Below are positions 32,704 through 39,566 of a stretch of 39,566 bases of DNA, one piece after another (position 1 is the first letter of the stretch; each line of letters opens with the position of its first letter). The stretch comes from Bacteroidota bacterium (GTDB lineage Bacteria; Bacteroidota; Ignavibacteria; Kryptoniales; JAKASW01). The stretch is from the NCBI GenBank assembly GCA_021812985.1, contig JAKAMG010000028.1:1-39566 (forward strand), read 5' to 3'. Under the pieces are notes generated by a model, which saw nothing but the letters and a program-made list of their open reading frames with translations, was not told where the DNA came from and did no database searches. The translations under genes and the position numbers were made by a program.

Positions 32704-34659
32704 TTGAGTCGACACTTTTCATTTCGTATGATGGTCCTTTCGGCGTCGCTTGTTGCGGTGACGGCCTCTTCAGCGTTTTCGCAGGCTGATTCCCTCAGGA
32801 GTGAAAGGTCCGATTCAACGGGTATCCCGCTGGGCTACCTTGTCAGACCGGTGGTCAAGGCGGGGCTAATCTCTTCCGTAGATTCCTACTCAATACCTGA
32901 CTCGGTGATAAGATGGAGCGACTACACCAACGCCGGCGAAGTCCTACAGAAGATTCCGGGGGCCTATCTGGCAAACATGTACCAGCCCGGGGATCCTTCG
33001 GAAATGTCTTTTGACGGAATGGGAAGCGGGTACACATCATATCTTCTCGACGGCGTTCAAATGAACGAGCCGACCACAGGAACGATCAACCTGTACCACA
33101 TACCGCTTGAGTTCGCGAGAAATATCGAATACATAGACGCCGTCCGTGCCCCCATCTACCAGTTCAACGCCAATGGCGCCATCGTAAACTTCCAGAGCGA
33201 GCTTTACTCAGAGGCGGTGCCGTACTCGAAGGTCAGGCATCTCGAGGAGCCTTACAACTACCTGATAACCGACGGTGTATTCTCCCAGAACATAGGATAC
33301 AACTCAAACATCGACGTGGGGTTCGAGCGTCAGACGACCGATGGACGGTTTCTGAACTCGAGCTACGATGGAGTAAACATAAGGGGCAAATACAGATACA
33401 GCATCGACTCGACGAGACAAATTACGGCGACGGAAGTGTACTACCGTACAAAAGGAGGTATGACCGGTGGTGCCATGCCGTACAGCGTGACCGCCGCCAT
33501 CTTCGATCCGAACGCCATCACCCTTCGAAGCCTCCAAGCTGATCTCACTTATTTACAGCACCACATACAGGTTGCTTACTCGCAGTCTGATCCGCATGAT
33601 TCTCTCAGCTCGCTTACGGCTACCGCGTTCTTCGACTATTACAGTTTCCAGTTCGGCGACGTGTCCATCCCATATTACCTGACGAACTTGAGCAGAAGGT
33701 TCGGTGTGAATATACGGGGTAGTCAGGGCATATTGTATACAAGGCTGAACTACGGTGTCGAGGCGACGAGGGATGAGAACACGTTCAATTCCGCGGCGAA
33801 TATCCCGTCCCGGAACAGACTGTCGGCGTATGCGGACGAGGAACTTGACTTCTTCGATCTCTTCAAAGGGGGAGTGTTCGGGCGCGGCGATCTGGTCGGC
33901 TCGAAGTTTTATCCTGCTCTCGGCGCTTCAGTTGGAATTGGGAATGGGACCCTCAGCCTCACGGCGGGCGGGAGCATATCGAGCCACCTCCCGACCTTGT
34001 CGCAGATGTATTTCGTGACCCAGAATTATACAGGCAACTCCGCGCTGACGTCGGAGACAGACAGGCTTGTACAGCTGAAGTTAGATGTCGCGTTTGGAGA
34101 AACGGTAAGGTTCTCGGTGAAACCCTTCATGAGGTCAATCGATCGTCCGATTTATTACCGGGTAGCCTATTCCGGCCAACCCGAGTATCCGGAAATCTCG
34201 GTCGTCAATCTGGGCACCCGCGATATCTATGGGGCCGATGCATCGGTCAAACTTGAATTGTGGAAGTTTGGGCTGGACGGTATTCTGAATTATGTCCGCG
34301 AGAAGACTGACGGGAATCTGGTTTACGCTCTCCCGCAGTATTTCGGCTCAGGAGAGTTTTATTACCGTGACATTCTCTTCGACGGACACCTCGACTTGAA
34401 GGTCGGCATGCGCGGCAAGTTTCTGACTTCGTTCAGAGGAAACGAGTTTTATCCGCAGGCTCTGGTTTACTATCCGACGGATATCAATGAGTTCGGACCG
34501 TTTGGGAGCACGGACTTCTTTGTCAGGGGAAGGGTTGGGGATGCAGTCGTTTACCTTACCATATTCAATATCACAGCTCAGAATTACCTGATGGCGCCCG
34601 TCTATCCCGCGCTCGACAACAGCTTCTGCATCGGTATCAACTGGGAATTCCTGAACTAG
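32704..34659 (+). CDS. TonB-dependent receptor-like outer-membrane protein
   Basis: A 651-residue exported protein. The signal peptide (about 1-26, ending ASSAFSQ) precedes a plug-like domain (about 70-165: AGEVLQKIPGAYL, SYLLDGVQMNEPTT, IEYIDAV) and a long beta-barrel with alternating aromatic strands, ending in Phe-Leu-Asn with WEF close to the C-terminus as in porin-type barrels. The plug typically gates TonB-driven uptake; the substrate is unknown. No clear TonB box was identified. The start is TTG, with GGGGAG seven bases ahead. It lies 50 bases after namZ on the same strand, so muropeptide or sugar uptake is conceivable. It converges with the second kinase after nine bases. Confidence 0.82.
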   Translation: MSRHFSFRMMVLSASLVAVTASSAFSQADSLRSERSDSTGIPLGYLVRPVVKAGLISSVDSYSIPDSVIRWSDYTNAGEVLQKIPGAYLANMYQPGDPSEMSFDGMGSGYTSYLLDGVQMNEPTTGTINLYHIPLEFARNIEYIDAVRAPIYQFNANGAIVNFQSELYSEAVPYSKVRHLEEPYNYLITDGVFSQNIGYNSNIDVGFERQTTDGRFLNSSYDGVNIRGKYRYSIDSTRQITATEVYYRTKGGMTGGAMPYSVTAAIFDPNAITLRSLQADLTYLQHHIQVAYSQSDPHDSLSSLTATAFFDYYSFQFGDVSIPYYLTNLSRRFGVNIRGSQGILYTRLNYGVEATRDENTFNSAANIPSRNRLSAYADEELDFFDLFKGGVFGRGDLVGSKFYPALGASVGIGNGTLSLTAGGSISSHLPTLSQMYFVTQNYTGNSALTSETDRLVQLKLDVAFGETVRFSVKPFMRSIDRPIYYRVAYSGQPEYPEISVVNLGTRDIYGADASVKLELWKFGLDGILNYVREKTDGNLVYALPQYFGSGEFYYRDILFDGHLDLKVGMRGKFLTSFRGNEFYPQALVYYPTDINEFGPFGSTDFFVRGRVGDAVVYLTIFNITAQNYLMAPVYPALDNSFCIGINWEFLN

Positions 34660-34668
34660 TACAGCACC

Positions 34669-37600
34669 CTACTTTGCGGAGTCAAGAACCTTCCTGACGT
34701 GCACCGCCAGGTCGGCCATCGAATATGGCTTGGCGATAATGTCGTTGACGCCGCGCGAAACCATTTCTTCGACTTTTTCCCCGACGCTTAAGCCGGTAGC
34801 GAGGAGCACTGATGCTCGCGGGTTTATGTTCCTCAGAACAGGGAACACCTCGCTCCCGGTCATATCCGGCATCAGCATATCTAGCATGACCATGTCAATC
34901 TCCGAGTAGAGCTCCCGATAGGTCTTGATTCCTCTGAGGGCTCCCTCTGCAGTGATGACCTTGTAACCGAGCCCGCTCAAGAGCTCCCTGGTGAGATCCA
35001 GGAGAGTGGCTTCATCGTCGATGATCAGGATAGTTTCGGTGCCGTGAGGGATTTCTTTCTGTGTCCGTTTCTCGTCGTCGACGGGTGTCTTGTCGGAACC
35101 GGGGAAGTATAGCTTGAAGGTGGTCCCGTGTCCCTGTTCGCTGTACACGTTGATGAACCCCTTGTGGTTCTTCACGATCCCGTACACGATGGAAAGTCCG
35201 AGCCCGGTTCCTTTGCCGATCGGTTTGGTCGTGAAGAACGGCTCGAAAATCCTCCGCCTTGTGTCCTCATCCATCCCAGTCCCCGTGTCGCTCACTGAAA
35301 GACAGGCGTAGCGTCCGGGGCGGGCGTCTGGAATCTGTCTGGTTATTTCGGTATCGAACTCCACGTTTGATGTCTCGATACGAAGTATTCCTCCCGAAGG
35401 CATGGCGTCGCGTGAGTTTATGCTGAGATTCATGACAACTCCCTCGATCTGGCTGGCATCCGCTTCGATAACCTGCAGCCCGGGGTCAAGCGAGTATTCC
35501 ACCTTAATGTCCTTCCCGATGCTTCTTATCAGTATCTTCATGGCATCGTTGACTATATCGTTCAGGCGGACCGGTTTGATATCGCTTTCTCTCTGCCGTG
35601 AGAATGTCAGAAGCTGGGAGGTGAGTTCGGCCGCTCTCCTTGCAGATGTTTCAAGTATGTCCACGTATTTCTTCAGATTCTCGTCCTGAGGGGCGTGCCT
35701 TCTTTTCATCACTTCAATGGCGCCGTAAATTGAGCCGAGAAGGTTGTTGAAATCGTGAGCGACGCCGCTGGCCAGCTGGCCTATGGTCTCCATCTTCTGT
35801 GACTGTATAAGCTGTTCCTGGAGCCTCTTTGTGTCCGTTATGTCGACCAGGGCCACCTGGATCGCCGGCTTTGCCATGTAAGTTATACCGGCGGCCCATC
35901 CTTCTATCCACTTCATCCTGCCCATCGAGGTGAGGGCCCGGACTGAGAACTGGACGTCTCTGCCAGGCGCGGCCATGGCCTCGGCCAACTTCTCGAAGAC
36001 CTGGACGTAGTCGTTCGGGTGGATGAATGCGTCGAGTCTCGTGCCGCTGAAGAGAGACAGATCAGTCTCGAAAAGGCTCGCGGCGGTCGGGTTCGCGTAG
36101 ACGATTACGTCATCCTGAATCACCAGCACGCTCAAAAGCGAATGCTCTACGAGGCTCCTGTATTTCTCCTCCGACTCGTGGAGGGCGTTCTCTACAGCCT
36201 GCTCTACCGTCACGTCTCGTCCTATCGCCAGGATGTCTGCGGCGTGGTCGGCTGCTCTGAGCGTCGTCATGCTGAACTCGACTATCCTGACCTCGTTGAA
36301 CTTCGTCAGGAACCTCATCGTGTGTCGAAGGTGCCGCTCGGGGAACTGTATCTGTTCATGGAATTTCGCCATGAAGAGGCTGGCATCTTCTGGATGGGCG
36401 ACCACGCTGACCGGCTTCTCCCAGATCTCGTCTGCGGCGTAGCCGGTCTGCTCGAAGAACTTCTTGTTCGCGAAAACAAACTCGGCCCTGTCGTTGAACA
36501 GCAGAACCATATCGTTTGCCTGTTCGACGAGGTTCCTGTAGCGGTTCTCCGATGTCCGAAGCCTTTCCTGAAGTCTGCGCTTTTCGCTTATGTCCCTTTG
36601 TATGCCCCACATCCTTACGAGCTTACCCCCCTCGGTCTCGCCTATGTAGGAGTTCTCGAAATAGTGTATGTTTCCGCGCTGGTCCTTCTCGACTGTCTCA
36701 ATGTTGGTTATCGATAATTTCTCCTCGACGAACCTGAGCTTCGACGCTGAGTACTGCTCAAGATCTGCTATGAAATCGGATGCGTGCTTGCCGATCAGCT
36801 GTTCCGGATCATCGAAGCCGTACATCGCCGCGAGGGCGTGATTGCATTCGGCGATGACGCCCCGGTCCACTATATCTCTCGCTACATCTTCCTTCTTTCT
36901 AGTCACGTCTATGGGATCGCTGAACTCGATTCTCCAGATCCCCTCGGCACTGTTTCTGATGAAGTTCTCGTATCTAACGCGCTGTATTCCGGCCTCAAGC
37001 TCCGCCTTGCGCCTGTCAGTAAGATCGATGACGGTAATAACGGCATATCCGGCGCCGCCTCGCGTTATATGCGTGCCTCTGATCTCTACCTCTATAGGGA
37101 AGCCGTTTCGATGACGGCAGAATTTTGAAGGGATATGTGAGTCACCTGTCTCGCTGCTGTGCCGTTTCCCCTCTTCAAACGATTCCTGTGGATCAAACAG
37201 AATGTCTGAGAGTGTGAGACGTACCAGGTCCGATGGATCGTAACCGAAGAGTCCGAAGAACGCGCGGTTTGCCTCGACGATCTTTCCCGAGGATAATTCG
37301 AATATGAAGACAGCGGAGCTGATCTGGTCAAGAACCAGCGGGTATTTCTCCTCGAGCATCGCTTGACCGCTACCGTTGGCGTGTGTAGCTATGACAAGCG
37401 AGATTAGGCCGGTTGCAGATATTACTTCCTCGGCCTGCGGAACTTCGCTGGGAAATCCATTCCCCTTCTCAAATGTGAAAACGACCACTCCGATCAATTC
37501 ATTCCGGAACCTGAGGGGCGCGATATCAATCGAGCCGACCTGGTCTGTTTTGAATACGGTTTCCCTCAACTCTGCGAAGTACTTTGACCTTGCCGTAAGA

Positions 37601-37902
37601 TGGAGTGGCTTGGCCGTAAGCGAGAACGAGTTGACAGGGGGGCGGTCGCCCTGAATAACTCCCTCAGTCCGGGAGAGTTCCTCGCTTGTCGTGGCAGACA
37701 TCCTAAAATCCATGCTCCTGCCATCGCCGAGGAATAATGAGACTGACCGTGCCCCTGAAAGAGTCCGCAGCTCATTCAGTAATCCGGTTGTCGCCGTCCT
37801 GATATCCGTCCCTCGCCCCAGCGCTTCGGATGCGTCTGAAAGGATTGTCAGCAGGGAATTGGTTGTCCAGCGGGGTGACTGGCCGGCGGATTGTCTTGTC
37901 AT
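34669..37902 (-). CDS. Hybrid sensor histidine kinase with GAF-like and four PAS domains
   Basis: A 1077-residue soluble sensor kinase. An N-terminal GAF-like domain (about 12-175) is followed by PAS domains at about 190-300, 303-440, 443-570 and 573-695. HisKA holds phospho-His716 in GVAHDFNN, the ATPase domain has VSDTGTGMD and GKGTGLGLS, and the C-terminal receiver has Asp1008 in VMLDMLMPDMTG. No transmembrane segment is visible. The kinase core is close in type to that of the large kinase at 13600-17958. No response regulator is adjacent. The start ATG has no good ribosome site, but a promoter lies about 30 bases ahead. Confidence 0.92.
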   Translation of the reverse strand: MTRQSAGQSPRWTTNSLLTILSDASEALGRGTDIRTATTGLLNELRTLSGARSVSLFLGDGRSMDFRMSATTSEELSRTEGVIQGDRPPVNSFSLTAKPLHLTARSKYFAELRETVFKTDQVGSIDIAPLRFRNELIGVVVFTFEKGNGFPSEVPQAEEVISATGLISLVIATHANGSGQAMLEEKYPLVLDQISSAVFIFELSSGKIVEANRAFFGLFGYDPSDLVRLTLSDILFDPQESFEEGKRHSSETGDSHIPSKFCRHRNGFPIEVEIRGTHITRGGAGYAVITVIDLTDRRKAELEAGIQRVRYENFIRNSAEGIWRIEFSDPIDVTRKKEDVARDIVDRGVIAECNHALAAMYGFDDPEQLIGKHASDFIADLEQYSASKLRFVEEKLSITNIETVEKDQRGNIHYFENSYIGETEGGKLVRMWGIQRDISEKRRLQERLRTSENRYRNLVEQANDMVLLFNDRAEFVFANKKFFEQTGYAADEIWEKPVSVVAHPEDASLFMAKFHEQIQFPERHLRHTMRFLTKFNEVRIVEFSMTTLRAADHAADILAIGRDVTVEQAVENALHESEEKYRSLVEHSLLSVLVIQDDVIVYANPTAASLFETDLSLFSGTRLDAFIHPNDYVQVFEKLAEAMAAPGRDVQFSVRALTSMGRMKWIEGWAAGITYMAKPAIQVALVDITDTKRLQEQLIQSQKMETIGQLASGVAHDFNNLLGSIYGAIEVMKRRHAPQDENLKKYVDILETSARRAAELTSQLLTFSRQRESDIKPVRLNDIVNDAMKILIRSIGKDIKVEYSLDPGLQVIEADASQIEGVVMNLSINSRDAMPSGGILRIETSNVEFDTEITRQIPDARPGRYACLSVSDTGTGMDEDTRRRIFEPFFTTKPIGKGTGLGLSIVYGIVKNHKGFINVYSEQGHGTTFKLYFPGSDKTPVDDEKRTQKEIPHGTETILIIDDEATLLDLTRELLSGLGYKVITAEGALRGIKTYRELYSEIDMVMLDMLMPDMTGSEVFPVLRNINPRASVLLATGLSVGEKVEEMVSRGVNDIIAKPYSMADLAVHVRKVLDSAK

Positions 37903-37932
37903 AGGTTAGGTGTCTGCATCAAATCTTCATCG

Positions 37933-37961
37933 AATTTATTTTCGCGCGGTCACAATTACAA
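37933..37961 (-). promoter_or_regulatory. Candidate promoter for the second hybrid kinase
   Basis: On the minus strand TTGTAA (37961-37956) and TAAATT (37938-37933) are spaced by 17 bases in an AT-rich patch. The kinase start is 30 bases beyond the -10 box. Each box has two departures from consensus. Confidence 0.5.
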
Positions 37962-38071
37962 CAAGGAATGACGGCAGGCGGGTGGATCGGCAAAGCCGCG
38001 TCGCGCCAATCTGACATCATGCCGTCGCAGGATAAATCTGCGCCAGCGGAATTGATTTGCCGACCGGTGTC

Positions 38072-38998
38072 CTATCCTATAGGCAGGAATCTGCCCAGGA
38101 TTAGTCCGAGCGACATTAGAATGCCGAACTGCGTGTGCAGCTCAGAAGTGGCTTTCATCGCAGGCATCATCTCTCCTGGATTTCGCCCCGCCTGAAAAAG
38201 TCCTAGCGACTTTCTCGCCTTTGGTACCGAGGCGAAAACAAGGAGGGTCCAGGGGGTGGCGATTTTCAGTATGACAAGCCCAATTGTCCAGATGTACGCT
38301 GAAATAAAGAACCTGTCAAGGGACTTCACCGCTTTATCGTGTCTCCACAGCACGGCGAGCGTGGTTCTACCCTTCTGTCTGTCCCGTTCCTCATCTCTGA
38401 TGTTGTTCGCGAGAAGGATTGCCGCGACGAGTATCGAAATGGGGACGGAGATGAGTATGGATGGAAGAGTAATTGTCCCTCTCTGGATGTAGAACGAGAT
38501 GAGAACGATGACAGGTCCCATGAACAAGCCCGCGGCGGCTTCGCCGAAACGCGTGTATGCGATGGGATTCCGCCCCGCGGAATAGAGGTATCCGACTACA
38601 ATGCTCGCCGTGCCAACCAGAGCCAGCCACCAGCTTGTTTCATGACAGATGAAAGCGCCGAGAAAAATCGACACGATGACTAGGACGGCTGCCATGCGCA
38701 GAACTGCACTTTCATGGACTTCGCGGTTAACTATCACGCCGCCGATCCCGACAGAATCTCTGGAGTCGAGCCCGCGTTTGTAATCGTAATACTCGTTGAA
38801 CATATTGACGGCGGACTGGATGAGGATGGAAGCGGCGGCCATGGCGGCAAAGAGGGTCCAATCAGGTTTTCCAACTGTCCAGGCTGCGGAGGTCCCTATC
38901 AGGACTGGCATCACCGCGGCTGTAAGAGTGTGCGGCCTGGCTACGCGCCACCATATTCCACAGTTGGTCGCTCTGCGACTCGTTGAGTCGGGTTCCAT
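38072..38998 (-). CDS. menA: 1,4-dihydroxy-2-naphthoate polyprenyltransferase (UbiA family)
   Basis: A 308-residue membrane prenyltransferase of about nine helices. The two aspartate motifs are NEYYDYKRGLD (68-78) and NNIRDEERDRQKG (198-210); NIRDxxxD with KxxGRxTLAV is the MenA form rather than UbiA. It attaches the polyprenyl chain to dihydroxynaphthoate in menaquinone synthesis. The ATG at 38998 shares one base with the upstream radical SAM stop (TAATG). Its presence suggests a menaquinone-based respiratory chain, to which the GlcDF pair could feed electrons. Other men genes are not in the window. Confidence 0.93.
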   Translation of the reverse strand: MEPDSTSRRATNCGIWWRVARPHTLTAAVMPVLIGTSAAWTVGKPDWTLFAAMAAASILIQSAVNMFNEYYDYKRGLDSRDSVGIGGVIVNREVHESAVLRMAAVLVIVSIFLGAFICHETSWWLALVGTASIVVGYLYSAGRNPIAYTRFGEAAAGLFMGPVIVLISFYIQRGTITLPSILISVPISILVAAILLANNIRDEERDRQKGRTTLAVLWRHDKAVKSLDRFFISAYIWTIGLVILKIATPWTLLVFASVPKARKSLGLFQAGRNPGEMMPAMKATSELHTQFGILMSLGLILGRFLPIG

Positions 38999-39566
38999 TA
39001 GAAGAGAGGCCTCAGTCTGAACTCCGCGCCGATTTCATCCTCAACGATTTTACGTGCGGCCTCGGCGTCGAGCCCGTTTACCCCGACCGTGCTCATGTAA
39101 ACCTTCGGAATGTATTCTTTCGCCCTCCTTCCGAACTCCAGCATTGATTCCCATTGCCGGCCGTTAGGCGTTCCCATGAGCCTTGAATATTCGTCCGGGT
39201 CCGTTGCGTTCAGGCTTATAGACACGGCGTCTATGAGCCCGCGGAGTTCGGGAAGAATGTCGCGGTGGTTGATGATGTTGCCGTGGCCATCGGTGTCGAG
39301 ACGCGTGTTTCCACCGTTGTCTTTTACATACCGGGCGACTTCCTTGACCACGTCGAGTCGTATCGTTGGTTCTCCGTATCCGCAGAAGACGATCTCCCTG
39401 TATTTCTTCGGATCGCCGATCTCTCTGATGAGGTCATCAGCCGACGGCTCCTTCGATATGTGCAGGTTGTGTCCTTTCACCATCGCTTCCCCCTTTCTGT
39501 CGCAGAAAATACAGTCGGCGTCGCAGCGTAGCGTAAGGTTCAGATAAAGCGAGCTTCTTATTTGAT
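38998..39566 (-). CDS. TatD-associated-type radical SAM protein (5'-truncated)
   Basis: The frame is open to the right edge of the window, so the start is outside. An internal ATG at 39483 is not the start, because the 4Fe-4S motif lies upstream of it: Cys-x3-Cys-x2-Cys, read at codons 39525-39523, 39513-39511 and 39504-39502, in LRCDADCIFC. Downstream, EIVFCGYGEPTIRLD (SAM-binding GEPT-like) and AVSISLNATDPDEY match the TIGR04038 family, named for being near TatD-type nucleases. The reaction is unknown. It overlaps menA by one base, suggesting one transcript. Confidence 0.82.
   Translation of the reverse strand, partial: QIRSSLYLNLTLRCDADCIFCDRKGEAMVKGHNLHISKEPSADDLIREIGDPKKYREIVFCGYGEPTIRLDVVKEVARYVKDNGGNTRLDTDGHGNIINHRDILPELRGLIDAVSISLNATDPDEYSRLMGTPNGRQWESMLEFGRRAKEYIPKVYMSTVGVNGLDAEAARKIVEDEIGAEFRLRPLF

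Noticed and set aside
39398-39483. ATG at 39483 as the start of the radical SAM gene
   Set aside because: The frame continues to the window edge and holds the Cys-x3-Cys-x2-Cys cluster motif upstream of this ATG.
1-39566. CRISPR arrays, tRNA or rRNA genes, insertion sequences, prophage
   Set aside because: No spaced repeats, no cloverleaf-like sequence in the gaps, and no transposase, integrase or phage gene was seen.

Overview
The window reads as chromosome of a Gram-negative bacterium with moderately high GC. It has outer-membrane and Tat components, menaquinone synthesis, and no phage, insertion-sequence, CRISPR or RNA-gene signal that I can see. Gene content (purC-psd-pssA-purS-purQ-tatA-gatA order, split lycopene cyclase, NamZ, TonB-plug protein) suggests a member of the Bacteroidota/Chlorobiota/Ignavibacteriota assemblage, but this placement is inference. 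The likely promoters look like ordinary TTGACA/TATAAT types with 17-bp spacers, not the Bacteroidetes-type consensus.

Layout. 1-1896: 3' part of a GH29 alpha-L-fucosidase with a PA14 tail. 1985-9589 (minus strand): a nine-gene light-response and carotenoid operon, read in the order carH/litR-like B12 photoreceptor repressor, TIGR01777 SDR, crtYc, crtYd, folE, crtI, crtB, crtZ, phr. Almost every junction is a 1-4 bp stop/start overlap, and the operon is preceded by a near-consensus promoter and a perfect tandem 9-bp repeat. 9869-13274: glcD-glcF-rhomboid, also overlapping. 13600-17958: a 1452-residue hybrid histidine kinase. 18102-23572: cytosolic-type GH15 glucoamylase followed by gnd, zwf and pgl (oxidative pentose phosphate pathway). 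23732-32653: a housekeeping run of purC, psd, pssA, purS, purQ, three tatA paralogues, gatA, sucD, ndk, a Nudix hydrolase and namZ. 32704-34659: a TonB-plug outer-membrane protein. 34669-37902 (minus): a second hybrid histidine kinase. 38072-39566 (minus): menA and a truncated radical SAM gene.

How the genes work together. The photoreceptor operon should switch on pigment (lycopene to beta-carotene to zeaxanthin), photolyase and pterin/folate synthesis in light, as known for CarH/LitR regulons. The GH15-gnd-zwf-pgl block could turn internal alpha-glucan into glucose and NADPH. The purine/phospholipid/Tat/GatA block is basal metabolism packed at high density. The strongest unusual signals are the tandem operator with the complete photoreceptor operon, the missing second cobalt-ligand histidine in the photoreceptor, a receiver domain carrying Glu at the phospho-Asp position, three tandem TatA proteins of which one has lost the conserved N-terminal acidic residue, a lysine-rich tail on SucD, and frequent TTG start codons.
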